Made by a program: the position numbers and the translations under genes | From: Thiotrichaceae bacterium | Lineage (GTDB): Bacteria; Pseudomonadota; Gammaproteobacteria; Beggiatoales; Beggiatoaceae | Assembly: GCA_011391085.1 (NCBI GenBank) | Contig: JAABRD010000046.1 | Coordinates: 1-42,814 of the forward strand | Length of the DNA stretch: 42,814 nt | Reading direction: 5' to 3' | Notes under the pieces: generated by a model | Databases searched by the model: none | Told to the model about the DNA's origin: nothing | What the model saw: only the letters and a program-made list of their open reading frames with translations | Shown here: positions 10,401-18,659 of the stretch, in pieces | Numbering within the stretch: the first letter of the stretch is position 1 | Layout: every line of letters begins with the position of its first letter

Positions 10401-10746
10401 CGTCAATTTAGCTTCGCGTTTGGAAGGGTTGACCAAAGATTATGGAGTCCCCTTGTTAATCAGTCACCACACCTTTTCCCGTTTACAAAATCGCGAACAA
10501 TATGCGATTCGTATGATAGACAAAGTGAAAGTCAAGGGTAAATCGGAACTGGTCACAATGTATGAGGTGTTTGAAGCGGACGCAGCGGAGAATAAAGCAG
10601 GAAAATTAGCCACCAAAGAGATATTTGCCAAGGCGTTGGCCCTGTATGAACAGGAAGAATTTGCTTCCTCCAAACAATGGTTTGAAGAATGTTTAAAACA
10701 AAATCCGTTGGATACGGTGGCGCAGAATTATTTGAGGAGAAAATAA
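7408..10746 (+). CDS. Cache-HAMP histidine kinase fused to a receiver and a class III adenylate cyclase
   Basis: An 1112-aa fusion counted from ATG 7408; a TTG at 7351 would add 19 residues and I see no convincing ribosome site for either. Order: membrane helix about 22-45, periplasmic double-Cache sensor about 50-340, membrane helix about 350-375, HAMP, HisKA with His452 (SHELRTPLNG), HATPase_c, receiver with Asp773 (LLDVMMPKMTG), then cyclase about 870-1050 and a TPR-like tail. Cyclase residues are intact: metal-binding Asp885 and Asp929, adenine-selecting Lys925 and Asp991, and Asn1000 and Arg1004 of the NLASR motif. The Lys/Asp pair predicts cAMP rather than cGMP as product. A canonical VIGD is VISD here. 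The layout recalls cyanobacterial CyaC, where phosphorylation of the receiver drives cyclase output. It diverges from the kinase at 7035. Confidence 0.9.
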   Translation: MFFNYFKQSIANVSGKFHIRSILIIPFTFQIILAVGLTGYLSYRNGQEAVNELATQLHREITDRIQQYINNYLEIPSLVVRINADAVRNGQLNLNDLHGWLPHLFKQSQLFDSLSYIYCGSETGDYIALQRLEDNSLAYNVKDQQTNDLMDEYILDHQGLRTNLNKPQKYDPRLRPWYQIAVTAGKPVWTDIYQFIGLTGTEQLGMSFVYPFYVKNATDSKLGGVLGADFTLSRISEFLRSVKVGQSGKTFIMERSGLLVGGSFPYPSFDEHHNRLTAFYVSDALIQATVQYLSNFFGNFFQIHSGKETSFYFNGKRQLVYMTPFATSFNLDWLIVVVVPESDFMAEIDANTRITILLSLVALVLATLFGVFTSRWIVQPILRLNEAAKKLAGGDWNQFLPTSRSDELGELAKSFNSMARQLKESFDALEAKNADLRRLDQLKNEFLANTSHELRTPLNGIIGIAESLIDGVTGPLPQETSANLKMIILSGRRLANLVNNILDFAKLRHKNIELQTKSVGIREIVEVVFTLSRPLAGKKDVQFINNISPDLPPALADENRLQQILHNLVSNAIKFTDHGKIEISASVVEKFLDETESQEIGHCLAITVSDTGIGIPEDKLDRIFEHFEQADGSTARVYGGTGLGLAVTKKLVELHGGQISVVSTVDQGSAFTFTLPISTQKDNDFFAKKPPLSRDSLLLNGLPAEVSDVAPATLAPPKPGRFNIFVVDDEIVNLQVLINNLSLANYTIATATNGIDALAMIAEGYQPHLILLDVMMPKMTGYEVCRALRDQFPPNELPILMLTAKNQVADLVEGLNSGANDYLTKPISKPELLARIRMHLDLANLNIAYSRFVPRQFLQFLKKDSIVEVQLGDQVQQEMSILFSDIRAFTTLSENMTPEDNFKFINSYLSCMEPVIIEHDGFIDKYIGDAIMALFNGSADQAVKAGIAMLQQLAEYNQHRLRKGYVAVQIGIGINTGTLMLGTVGGPHRMDSTVISDAVNLASRLEGLTKDYGVPLLISHHTFSRLQNREQYAIRMIDKVKVKGKSELVTMYEVFEADAAENKAGKLATKEIFAKALALYEQEEFASSKQWFEECLKQNPLDTVAQNYLRRK

Positions 10747-11136
10747 AATTTCTGTTCCTCCTCCTCTGATACAATAAGAGGCAATGATACCTTGTGTGCA
10801 ACACCTAATTGACGATTTTAAGTTTTTCGTGCTATACTATTTTTCACTTCTGAGGTTTTAAAGTTGGCCGATACTTTTATGATTCAAAAAGTGGGTAGTG
10901 ATGCACAAGGTAGTGGTGATGATCGCCAAAGCCTTCTGGTCTTAAAGACCTGTCAGGTTTAAACCACTACCTTGTGCATCACTACCAAATTTTTTGTATT
11001 ATACTATTTTCTACTTGATACCTACTCATGCACCAAATCAATGATTATTCGGAATAGTGACTAACGAACCCATTTTGAGAACTAGACTGGAGTTTCTTCA
11101 ATTATTACGTGACAATTCCAAGAGTATCGTACTAGA
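10747..11136. other. Intergenic region between the kinase-cyclase and methyltransferase genes
   Basis: 390 bases with no gene. It contains a family A element (10894-10986, listed separately), a single copy of the motif cttgtgtgcaacacct (10793-10808) that also forms the ends of the element at 33880-34084, and two direct copies of tatactattttt-like sequence (10842-10853 and 10998-11009). I see no convincing promoter. Confidence 0.5.
10894..10986. repeat. Palindromic miniature element, family A copy 1
   Basis: Perfect 24-bp terminal inverted repeats (10894-10917 and 10963-10986) begin GGTAGTGATGCACAAG. The interior includes gacctgtcaggtttaaacc, part of another hairpin family (compare 39593-39625). 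Unlike most family A copies, no flanking 8-bp direct repeat is apparent, so it is either older or rearranged. Confidence 0.75.
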
Positions 11137-12003
11137 ATGAACCAATTACCCTGGCTTGACCAAGTTTTCCAAATGGATGCTTTGGCCGGCATGAGTTTGA
11201 TTCCCGACCAAAGTATTGACCTCGTGGTGGCAGATCCGCCTTATGGTTTAGGCAAAGATTATGGCAATGATTCCGACAAACAAAGTCCTGCCGAGTTTCT
11301 CAAGTGGACCCAAACCTGGCTATCTTTAGTGTTACCTAAACTCAAAATCACAGGAAGTTTATATCTCTTTACGACCTGGCGATACAGTCCCGAAATTTTT
11401 GTGTTTCTCAAATCCCAGATGTTGATGATCAATGAAATTATCTGGGATCGACGAGTTCCCAGCATGGGTGGGAGTACCCGTAAATATAGTTCCGTTCATG
11501 ATACCATCGGTTTTTTTGCCAAAACCAAAGAGTATTATTTTGACCTAGATGCGATACGCATTCCTTATGACGAAGCCACGAAAAAGGCGCGAACGCGGTC
11601 CATTTTCGTGGGCCAAAAATGGCTGGAGGTAGGATACAATCCTAAAGATGTGTGGACCGTCTCGCGGTTGCACCGTCAACATGCCGAAAGAGAAAATCAT
11701 CCCACGCAAAAACCGTTGACGATTGTGGAACGAATGGTGAAGGCTAGTTGTCCAAAATCAGGAGTGGTGTTAGAACCGTTTGCAGGTTCTGGTACCACGG
11801 TGGCAGCTTGTTTATTGAATCAGCGTCACTATGTGGCGTTTGAAATTAACCCGGATTATCACCGTACCATTTTGAATCGGGTAGAACGTATAAAAACCAG
11901 AGGTTATGAAGAGATGCCGGAGTCGAATCGACTTCACTATGGTGCGGAAAAATCAAGGAAAAATAACGATTGTGGACAATTGTCATTACTTGGGGCAGCG
12001 TAG
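11137..12003 (+). CDS. Orphan site-specific DNA methyltransferase, beta class (N6-adenine or N4-cytosine)
   Basis: A 288-aa SAM-dependent methyltransferase. The catalytic motif IV, DPPY, is at 33-36 (VVADPPYGLG), and the SAM-binding motif I, FAGSGTT, is at 215-221 (LEPFAGSGTTVAA). The order DPPY before FAGSGTT, with the recognition region between, defines the beta class that includes CcrM, YhdJ and HinfI-type enzymes. HPTQKP (about 191-196) is the usual motif X region. No restriction endonuclease lies beside it, so it looks like a solitary regulatory or protective methylase. It could also be self-protection for the neighbouring module at 12200-24450, but nothing in the sequence proves the link. 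The recognition site cannot be read from sequence alone. Confidence 0.88.
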   Translation: MNQLPWLDQVFQMDALAGMSLIPDQSIDLVVADPPYGLGKDYGNDSDKQSPAEFLKWTQTWLSLVLPKLKITGSLYLFTTWRYSPEIFVFLKSQMLMINEIIWDRRVPSMGGSTRKYSSVHDTIGFFAKTKEYYFDLDAIRIPYDEATKKARTRSIFVGQKWLEVGYNPKDVWTVSRLHRQHAERENHPTQKPLTIVERMVKASCPKSGVVLEPFAGSGTTVAACLLNQRHYVAFEINPDYHRTILNRVERIKTRGYEEMPESNRLHYGAEKSRKNNDCGQLSLLGAA

Positions 12004-12036
12004 AATAATTTCTACGCCACGCAACCTGTAGAAATG

Positions 12037-12129
12037 GGTAGTGATACAATCTGGGTGATGGAAGTGTCAGGACTGGCAGTCCGTAAAGAGATTGCCAGTC
12101 CTTACCATCACCCACATTGTCTTACTACC
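12037..12129. repeat. Palindromic miniature element, family A copy 2
   Basis: The ends GGTAGTGATACAATCTGGGT and acccacattgtcttactacc are imperfect inverted repeats. The middle is a second palindrome (ggactggcagtc / gattgccagtcc). It lies 33 bp after the methyltransferase stop and before the end of the MotB/ZorB-like gene, so it sits between convergent genes and may act as a terminator. No clear target duplication. Confidence 0.7.
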
Positions 12130-12199
12130 GCGGAATTTATAGAGAAACATGATGATTCAAATACTCACTATCCCCTGGATTTTACGCACTATTTTTGAC

Positions 12200-13111
12200 T
12201 TACTCCAATCGCGTAAACCGCAATTCAATTCGTCGATATTGTGGATTCTCTGCACGGCTAAGTTCTTCGGTCAACTCACCATTCGGCAAAATCTGGGCTG
12301 CCGAATAAACTCTAAATTTAACTCCCTTAAGTTCTTGCTGTTGTCTCAAAAACAGTACCACCACCAAAGCCCGCATCAGACCTAAATCAGCATTGGAACC
12401 GTAATGCAGAGTATCAATAGGATCTCTTCCTGGTATGGAATGTCTTCCTGCGATGACTTCTCCTAACTTGTGGTCCAAATTACTTTGTCCCCCAGCCACC
12501 TGTCCATCTGTATGCCCGATGACTTCAATGACGTTGGCTTTATACTTGTCAAGATCACTTTTGATGTCTTTGACTTTACGTTGTAACAATTCTTTGAAAT
12601 CCTCCGAAAGGTTAGCCTTTCCCGTTAGGAATTTGTAACCCTTTGCCTCCTCTAAAGTAATAATAGGAGGTTTATCACAACGAAAATTTTCCAAATCCAC
12701 TCTGCATTTTTCCAATGCCTCCTCACCGTTATACTGGTTCTGTTGACAATCTGCCAAACTCTCTTGACATCTTGCCAGACGTACCTGACTCTCTTCCTTT
12801 TCTCGTTCGCTTTTTCCCAAAGCGGCTATACAGGCAATCATCCCACTGAGGGCTTTCTTTGATTCTATACCAATTTGGATGTTGGCATCTTCAACCGTTT
12901 TTTTGACTTCCTCAACCGTTTTTTTGTCCACCTGACACTGGTTGAGACTTTCCACCAACTTAGCCATCCCCGTCCTGGCGTCAGACAACTCTATCAAAAA
13001 TAAAAATTTTTCCGCAAACCATAACAGCAAGAAAGTCATCAACACCGCCAATATCATGTCCGCCACGCTAGGCCAAAAATTAAATTCTGAAGTTCCACGT
13101 CTTGATTTCAT
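12200..13111 (-). CDS. MotB/ZorB-like membrane protein with OmpA-like peptidoglycan-binding domain
   Basis: A 303-aa protein with a short cytoplasmic N-terminus, one membrane helix (about 14-38) and a periplasmic part. The helix starts FWPSVADMILAVL; Asp18 is placed like the proton-binding Asp of MotB and ZorB stators. Residues 45-150 are a Cys- and Glu-rich helical stalk. The C-terminal half is OmpA-like: GHTDGQ, NADLGLMRA with the Asp and Arg that contact peptidoglycan in the family, and a closing RRIELRF strand. It follows the ZorA-like gene on the same strand with a family A element in the gap, and would form the wall-anchored subunit of an ion-driven motor. Known family: ZorAB of Zorya phage defence, MotAB, and related 5:2 motors. 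The partner genes here are not the canonical ZorC, ZorD or ZorE, so I do not give a zor symbol. Confidence 0.85.
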   Translation of the reverse strand: MKSRRGTSEFNFWPSVADMILAVLMTFLLLWFAEKFLFLIELSDARTGMAKLVESLNQCQVDKKTVEEVKKTVEDANIQIGIESKKALSGMIACIAALGKSEREKEESQVRLARCQESLADCQQNQYNGEEALEKCRVDLENFRCDKPPIITLEEAKGYKFLTGKANLSEDFKELLQRKVKDIKSDLDKYKANVIEVIGHTDGQVAGGQSNLDHKLGEVIAGRHSIPGRDPIDTLHYGSNADLGLMRALVVVLFLRQQQELKGVKFRVYSAAQILPNGELTEELSRAENPQYRRIELRFTRLE

Positions 13112-13178
13112 ATATTATCCTCAAGTTACGAATATGACAGACCAGAAGCCTTGGCCACCCTACCTAAATCGAAACATG

Positions 13179-13343
13179 GGTAGTGAGGCAATGTGGGTTC
13201 TCTGTCTGAACTCTGATTAGAATGATTTTCAGATGGACTCTGATTAGTTAAGCCTCCTTTCATAGCCCTCATTTAATCATATAAATCACAGTTCCAGACC
13301 GAAGAGAAACCGCACGATATTTCACCCAAATTGCATCACTACC
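13179..13343. mobile_element. Miniature inverted-repeat element, family A copy 3 (165 bp)
   Basis: The element runs from GGTAGTGAGGCAATGTGGGT to its imperfect complement ending cactacc. It is flanked by GAAACATG (13171-13178) and GAAAAATG (13344-13351), 8-bp direct repeats with one mismatch, read as a target-site duplication. The body is close to copies 4, 5 and 6 over the same 165-bp length. It separates the ZorA-like stop from the ZorB-like start. It has no coding capacity. Confidence 0.85.
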
Positions 13344-13370
13344 GAAAAATGAATAATGGAAACTAGGCAT

Positions 13371-14987
13371 TTATTTTCTCCCCAACCACTCCAGCCACGT
13401 TCTCTTTTTTAAAGATTCCTGAATTTCTGTTAGCACCTTGACTAATTCCTGCATTTCCTTGGAATAGTCGTTTTTAGGCAGGTCCACCAGCATTTGTTCA
13501 ATTCTCTTCAGCGAATCAACTTGATTTAACTGAATCAGTATCTCTTGCGTTTGTTCCTTCAACCTCTCTTCCAGCGTCTGTCCATACTCATCTACTTTGC
13601 GCAGAAAGCCGCTGAACCCGATTTGACTGAGTTGCGGAATCGTTTCCTGAGTGTGTTCATTCACCTTGTCTAAAAACACATTGAGTTGTTGTGTCGCCTC
13701 CGCTGCCACCAATGCAGAATCGTTGATTCTACGGACCAATTGTTCAAATTCGGTGGTATAATCAATTTGCTGATTTTTCAAACCCGCGATAAGGCTTTGC
13801 AACTCTTTGGAAACTACGTGCGTCCTGGCCAAATGTTGTTGAATCAATTTATTGAAAATGGCGTCGATTTTCACAAGGTATTGATGGACTTGCTGATGAA
13901 TCCTCGCAAATTCAGCTTGCGCCGACCCCAATTGTTCACTCTGTTGATGATGTTGATCCATCCAGTTCCGATTTTGTTCGATTAAATCTTCCAATCCTCT
14001 ACCAAGTTCTTCATAATGTTGCTGTGACTGATTGACCGCATCATACAACATACTGGCTGCTTTATAAAAAGGAGATTTCTCCTCTGTCGTATCCTTGAAT
14101 AACACAGCGATGTCTCTCACTTTTTCAGACAACTGATTCAGTTCCCAGGCAAGACCCTTGGCGTGTGCCACGTTGTCCTTCATATCTTGAGAAAGAGACT
14201 GAATGTGAATGACGGCGGTTTCAAATTTGGTAGCCGTATCCAACAATAACTGTCCCACCGGGTTAGGTTTGGTGAATAACGGCATGAGGCGGGTTTGCGT
14301 GACCCAATCCAGTTGGTAAAAAAAATTCTCGCGCAACGGATTGACCCACAAATATTTAATAAACAGCAAACAGACTGTTCCCATAATTCCGGCCAAACTG
14401 GCTAAAAAAGCGTGTTGGAAACCGCCGTAAATTTTGTTGATAGCTTCCTTATAAAGTTCATCATTGAGAGAATTATTCGAGATAGCTTGACTAATTCCAC
14501 TGTTGGTCAAAATATCACGAAATGCCCAGAAAGTGCCTGCCAACCCGATAATCAAAAGTACCGCTATCACAAAATTTACCAACTGGTTTTTGAATTGTGC
14601 CTGTTCCCTGGCGATGGTCAAATCGGACAGTTCTGAGAGGTTAAGTGCCATATTTTGGTTCCCCATCAGATCGGATACCACAGCCACTCGTTCATAAACC
14701 AACGTATTGCGGTTTAGATGTAACAGCGCAGTTTTATAAAATAGGTTGGTATCATTGAGGAAACCGTTTTTCATATCATCTAACAATTGTTCCAGTTTTT
14801 TCAATTGACGGCGTTCCATCCGAAAATTTCTCAAATTGGCAAGCAATCCCAGAACAGCACCCGCAAAGAGTACCACGATGGCCATAATGATGCCGCAAAA
14901 TATATCAACTTGCGGACAAGGTAAGTGATCCGTTGCATAAACAAGAATCTTCTGGAGATAGACAATAATCTCATTTAAAGTAAGCAT
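13371..14987 (-). CDS. MotA/ExbB/ZorA-like membrane motor protein with long coiled-coil tail
   Basis: A 538-aa protein. Helix 1 is near 29-51. The MotA/TolQ/ExbB core follows: a helix around GLAGTFWAFRDIL (about 135-160) and a helix around AFLASLAGIMGTVCLLFIKYL (about 195-218), matching the family's GTF and AF-SL-GI signatures. After about residue 250 the rest is a long, Gln- and Glu-rich helical region, predicted coiled coil, reaching into the cytoplasm. Long tails of this kind mark ZorA proteins and separate them from flagellar MotA. It is the first gene of the minus-strand pair, and its promoter must lie in the shared divergent region 14988-15480. With the downstream OmpA-like partner it should make an ion-driven motor at the inner membrane. 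What it drives is inferred from the GTPase and Hsp70-like genes next door. Confidence 0.85.
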   Translation of the reverse strand: MLTLNEIIVYLQKILVYATDHLPCPQVDIFCGIIMAIVVLFAGAVLGLLANLRNFRMERRQLKKLEQLLDDMKNGFLNDTNLFYKTALLHLNRNTLVYERVAVVSDLMGNQNMALNLSELSDLTIAREQAQFKNQLVNFVIAVLLIIGLAGTFWAFRDILTNSGISQAISNNSLNDELYKEAINKIYGGFQHAFLASLAGIMGTVCLLFIKYLWVNPLRENFFYQLDWVTQTRLMPLFTKPNPVGQLLLDTATKFETAVIHIQSLSQDMKDNVAHAKGLAWELNQLSEKVRDIAVLFKDTTEEKSPFYKAASMLYDAVNQSQQHYEELGRGLEDLIEQNRNWMDQHHQQSEQLGSAQAEFARIHQQVHQYLVKIDAIFNKLIQQHLARTHVVSKELQSLIAGLKNQQIDYTTEFEQLVRRINDSALVAAEATQQLNVFLDKVNEHTQETIPQLSQIGFSGFLRKVDEYGQTLEERLKEQTQEILIQLNQVDSLKRIEQMLVDLPKNDYSKEMQELVKVLTEIQESLKKRTWLEWLGRK

Positions 14988-15157
14988 AAAAAATAAACAT
15001 GGTTGGGAATAATAAACTGTGAAAATTTATGACTATTCAAATAAATTAGCCAAAATTTACTTGTTTTATCAAACAGTTATCAATTACAATGGGGGTGCTG
15101 TTTAATTTTTTTATGAAATAGTTTATACTAAAAAAAATTTGTAGTAAAATAATTTTC
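14988..15157. promoter_or_regulatory. AT-rich divergent control region of the motor/NTPase module
   Basis: This AT-rich gap separates the minus-strand motor pair from the plus-strand GTPase operon and must hold at least one start of transcription in each direction. Runs such as tttaatttttttatgaaat (15101-15119) and gtttatacta (15121-15130) stand out, but I cannot pick a specific -35/-10 pair with confidence. A family A element now fills its right side (15158-15322). Confidence 0.45.
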
Positions 15158-15322
15158 GGTAGTGATGCAATGTGGGTTCTCTGTCGGAACTCTGATTAGA
15201 ATGATTTTCAGATGGACTCTGATTAGTCAAGCCTCCGTTCATAGCCCTCATTTAATCATTTCAATCAGAGTTCCAGACCGATGCGAAACCGCACGATATT
15301 TCACCCAGATTGCCTCACTACC
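15158..15322. mobile_element. Miniature inverted-repeat element, family A copy 4 (165 bp)
   Basis: GGTAGTGATGCAATGTGGGT at the left and its near-complement at the right, flanked by perfect 8-bp direct repeats TAATTTTC (15150-15157 and 15323-15330). It is the same length and orientation as copies 3 and 6. It sits in the divergent promoter region of the module. A TTG inside it (15310) can be read as an upstream start for the GTPase gene, but that is an artefact of the insertion. Confidence 0.9.
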
Positions 15323-15480
15323 TAATTTTCAAACTCGAAAATATCGAAATGGAAAAGATAACTCAGGGCCATGCCTGCAAATATCTGGTACAATTACCAT
15401 TGCCACCTGATGTCACTGACATCTTCCTCCCACATTGCCAATGTGTCGAACTTAATGTAACTGATTACCAAGAGAACCTT

Positions 15481-18231
15481 ATGCCAGCAACTATTAACTT
15501 TTCCCAAAGATTCAAGAAAATAAAAACTCCAGAACGACTGACTGAAATCGCTGAAAAAGCGAAATCTAACCTCCTTCGAACTTTAGAAGAAGAAAGCCAA
15601 TGGTTAGGAGAAGTGGCAGATTTGAATGAAACCGATCTCCAAAACTTTATCGCTGGGACCAAGAAACAATTGGATGAAACCATTGAAAAAAGTCGTTCCC
15701 CCGTGCGAGTGTCACTGATTGGGCCATTCTCTTCGGGCAAAACGGTCACCTTATGTGCCTTGTTGGGGCAACCCAATTTGTTGCCGCGGGCCGCCCAGCC
15801 AACCAGTGGAAACGTGGTCGAAGTACAAATCGTTCCGCCTGGAACCTCTGATAAACTCAATGTCATAAACTGCACTTTGTTTTCACCGTTAGAACTCGAA
15901 GACATGTTGCGAGACTACTACCTCTTCTTACGTAGCAAACGGCTGGACCTCAAGGCTTTGCCTGATACCAAGGGTTTTTTGCGCGAACAAGTCAACCGTC
16001 TGTGTCAGGATGTGAAAGAACAATTGACTGAGAAGCGTCGTGAATACAAGAAAAGAACGGCGGGTATGGGCCACGTTTCTTTTGAAGTGCTGACCAATTT
16101 GGCGCATTTATACTTTATTTTGGTGACCATCAGACGCTATTTTGATAGCTATCCTAACCTCACCAATCCCGAATCCTTGGTTCTCTCCATTCCTTATAGC
16201 CCAACTGACAAATCGGCCCAAGATAGGCTGGTTGCAGTCACCATGTTAGATATGCAATGGGGAATAGATGACTTCGAACCTGATCTGTTGGCGGACAAGG
16301 TCAATAAATTTTGGCAACACTTGCCCACCTCGCCCGCGGATTTAAAGAAACATTGTGAACAGGGCACCATCCGTACCGAAGCCTTGCGGGCCCTACTGCC
16401 CCTATACAAACGGATTCTGTTGACGCAAGAGATGACACTCAATGATGCAGGTTGGGGAGACATCCGACGTATTTCCTTCCTAGATTTTCCAGGCGTGGGT
16501 AGCGATAACCGACGTGATACTTACTTATGTCTCAAAGAATTGCCGCTGGCCCATGTCAACATGTTGTTTTTCTTAGCCAATCGTCCAGCGGCCAAAGAAG
16601 CGCAACAACTATTAGAAGTGATTGCTGAAGCCAAGCAACATCTCACTCGATTATCAGACCGGATCATTCCCGTCGTCAACTTTTTTGATGGTTACGACCG
16701 ACTCCCCGAAGCGGTCAGTGAGGAAGATGGCCGTGCGGACACTGTGGCTAAAGAACAGCAGGCGTTGCAACGGGTGCAAAATTTCTTTTCGACCGAAAGG
16801 GTTAGCGGAGTGGAAGAGGGGTTTGATGTATTTGACAAAAGCATCTTGGGAGGTTTATTTCCAGATGGTAAAGCATGGGATTACTATCTGTTATCTCCCA
16901 TCGCCTCTCTGAATCCACAAAGTTTGACGGAGAAGGAGAAGGGATATATCGAGGCTTATAACAAACAGAAAGATCGTTACGGGCAACTGTTACGAGACCT
17001 TAAGGTTGCCGAAAAAATTTTGAAAAAGGACCGCACTCCTACTTCAAATGAAGCCTTGAAAAAGTATAATCGCTTGTTGGATGCGTTGGAATCGTATCAA
17101 CAAGATGGAGGGATCAAGAGACTACGGGAAGACCTCATCAACCTGCTGAAAAAGGATGGGTTCCGCTTGATTGTCGAAGACGCCGCACCCGCCTTGCAAA
17201 CTGTGCTAGAACAGGTAGAGGTTGACATCATCGACAAACTGGCGGAAGTGGATATAGACGAACAGGATGCCGAAGAATTTGTTGGGGATAAGAAAACCAG
17301 AGAGGCGGTGGTGACCTTATGGGAACAAATGGAGAAACTGACAGCAAAGTGGTTGCCTAACGCGGAATGGGTTGTGTTGCAACACCAAGACCCACTGACC
17401 AAGGGAAGCAGAGAAATCAAATATATCTCGCCCTTGACACTCTGTGAAACCGAAGTGCTGAAAAAGGTATTGAGTGATGGGTTTTGGCAAGAATGGGCCA
17501 ACCGTTGGTTAGTGCCACCTGTCGGTACCCAACCCACTAAACTGTCTGAACTAAAAACGCAGTACCAGAAGTGGGAAGCAGAGTTGATTGCGTGGGGGCG
17601 CACGGCTATCGTTGTGATGATTCAACAAACGCTTGCCAAATTGGATCAACACCCGCTGACATTGGACCTTGGCACCAGTGAACAAACCGTGTCATTTACC
17701 GAATTGCGGGAGGCTTTGTTCAATGATTATGTGAGTAAGGCTAACGAGGTGGTCGCCGCGGAAGAAAACATCTTGAAGGAGTTGTTTAGCCTAACCTCTT
17801 TGCAACAGGAATTGCGAAGTGCCATGGAAGACCTTAAAGACTCTTCGGCCCCATCGCAGGAAGCCAACACCAAGGTGCCCTTCAATGAAGATTTACAATT
17901 CAATTGGGCACCGGTAGAGTTGATGAAAATTCAACGGCAAGTTATTCTCACATTGCAACGTCGTATAGCCAGTGATTTTGCGTTTTATATGTCGGTCTTC
18001 TTTCAAGAATTTGGAAGACTTTTAGATCAACGCACACGTCAAAAAAACACCTCGCAACGCCAGCAATTTGAACAGCCGGGGGGGTTATTCGACAAACTGG
18101 CAAGGATTCGTCAATCAACAGGCGAATTGGTGCAAAAAGACAGCCTAACCCGGCGTGAACGGCGGCAAAAAGCAAGGGAGGGGGTGGCTAAAATTCGGAA
18201 TGCTTGGGAAGAATTGCAGAAGCTGTTCTAA
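15481..18231 (+). CDS. Large dynamin-like / SrfC-like GTPase
   Basis: A 916-aa protein counted from ATG 15481, which has a modest aagag ribosome site; ATG 15349 would add 44 residues and cannot be excluded. G1/P-loop GPFSSGKT is at 81-88, G3 is DFPGVG at 335-340, and the G4 position reads VVNFFD at about 398-403, where most GTPases have NKxD. The rest is long, charged and mainly helical with no membrane helix, as in dynamin-like proteins and the family called virulence factor SrfC. It is followed by the Hsp70-like gene in the same direction. SrfB plus SrfC pairs are known from enterobacteria, so the pairing is expected; the adjoining ZorAB-like motor is not. Predicted role: nucleotide-driven assembly or membrane remodelling in the module. 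The substrate is unknown. Confidence 0.78.
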   Translation: MPATINFSQRFKKIKTPERLTEIAEKAKSNLLRTLEEESQWLGEVADLNETDLQNFIAGTKKQLDETIEKSRSPVRVSLIGPFSSGKTVTLCALLGQPNLLPRAAQPTSGNVVEVQIVPPGTSDKLNVINCTLFSPLELEDMLRDYYLFLRSKRLDLKALPDTKGFLREQVNRLCQDVKEQLTEKRREYKKRTAGMGHVSFEVLTNLAHLYFILVTIRRYFDSYPNLTNPESLVLSIPYSPTDKSAQDRLVAVTMLDMQWGIDDFEPDLLADKVNKFWQHLPTSPADLKKHCEQGTIRTEALRALLPLYKRILLTQEMTLNDAGWGDIRRISFLDFPGVGSDNRRDTYLCLKELPLAHVNMLFFLANRPAAKEAQQLLEVIAEAKQHLTRLSDRIIPVVNFFDGYDRLPEAVSEEDGRADTVAKEQQALQRVQNFFSTERVSGVEEGFDVFDKSILGGLFPDGKAWDYYLLSPIASLNPQSLTEKEKGYIEAYNKQKDRYGQLLRDLKVAEKILKKDRTPTSNEALKKYNRLLDALESYQQDGGIKRLREDLINLLKKDGFRLIVEDAAPALQTVLEQVEVDIIDKLAEVDIDEQDAEEFVGDKKTREAVVTLWEQMEKLTAKWLPNAEWVVLQHQDPLTKGSREIKYISPLTLCETEVLKKVLSDGFWQEWANRWLVPPVGTQPTKLSELKTQYQKWEAELIAWGRTAIVVMIQQTLAKLDQHPLTLDLGTSEQTVSFTELREALFNDYVSKANEVVAAEENILKELFSLTSLQQELRSAMEDLKDSSAPSQEANTKVPFNEDLQFNWAPVELMKIQRQVILTLQRRIASDFAFYMSVFFQEFGRLLDQRTRQKNTSQRQQFEQPGGLFDKLARIRQSTGELVQKDSLTRRERRQKAREGVAKIRNAWEELQKLF

Positions 18232-18251
18232 CGCTTTGTGTGCCAGGAACA

Positions 18252-18445
18252 CGTCGGTGGAGTGGAGGCTTTAGCCGGTGGAGTGGAGGCTTTAGCCGGC
18301 CGGCCGTAGGCATCACCCCCCACTCAAATTGCGGGGCGCCTACCGAAGGCCAGCTAAAGCCTCCACTCCACCGTACCTTAACTTAATAGCAGTGCGGCTA
18401 AAGCCTCTAGTCCACCAGCCGGACTAGAGGCTTTAGCCGGTGGGC
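18252..18445. repeat. Family R repeats between the GTPase and Hsp70-like genes
   Basis: Two direct copies of ggtggagtggaggctttagccgg are followed by inverted copies (agctaaagcctccactccaccgtacc and gactagaggctttagccggtggg). The block resembles 1-189, including the phrase ccgtaccttaacttaat. Together with the family A element that follows it fills the 428-bp gap; no gene lies here. Confidence 0.75.
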
Positions 18446-18478
18446 ATTATTAATTATGTTCGGCCCCCATTTAAAAAC

Positions 18479-18643
18479 GGTAGTGATGCAATCTGGGAGA
18501 AAGATCGTGCCGTTTCTCTTAGGTCTGGAACTGTGATTGATATGATTCAATGAGGGCTATGAAAGGCGGCTTGACTAATCATAGTCCATCTGAAAATCAT
18601 TCTAATCATAGTTCAGACAGAGAACCCACATTGCTTCACTACC
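18479..18643. mobile_element. Miniature inverted-repeat element, family A copy 5 (165 bp, reversed)
   Basis: It has the same body as copies 3, 4 and 6 but in the opposite orientation, flanked by perfect 8-bp direct repeats TTAAAAAC (18471-18478 and 18644-18651). It ends 16 nt before the ATG of the Hsp70-like gene. Copy 8 ends at the same distance from the next gene of the module. Confidence 0.9.
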
Positions 18644-18659
18644 TTAAAAACTAACTACA

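Noticed and set aside
12200-14987. Labelling the pair as a canonical Zorya system
   Set aside because: ZorA- and ZorB-like proteins are present but no ZorC, ZorD or ZorE effector is found within reach; the neighbours are a GTPase, an Hsp70-like ATPase and an unknown protein.
15310-15480. Upstream extensions of the GTPase gene, from the TTG at 15310 or the ATG at 15349
   Set aside because: The TTG lies inside a transposed element. The ATG at 15349 lacks a ribosome site and adds 44 residues with no recognisable feature; it is mentioned as a possible alternative only.
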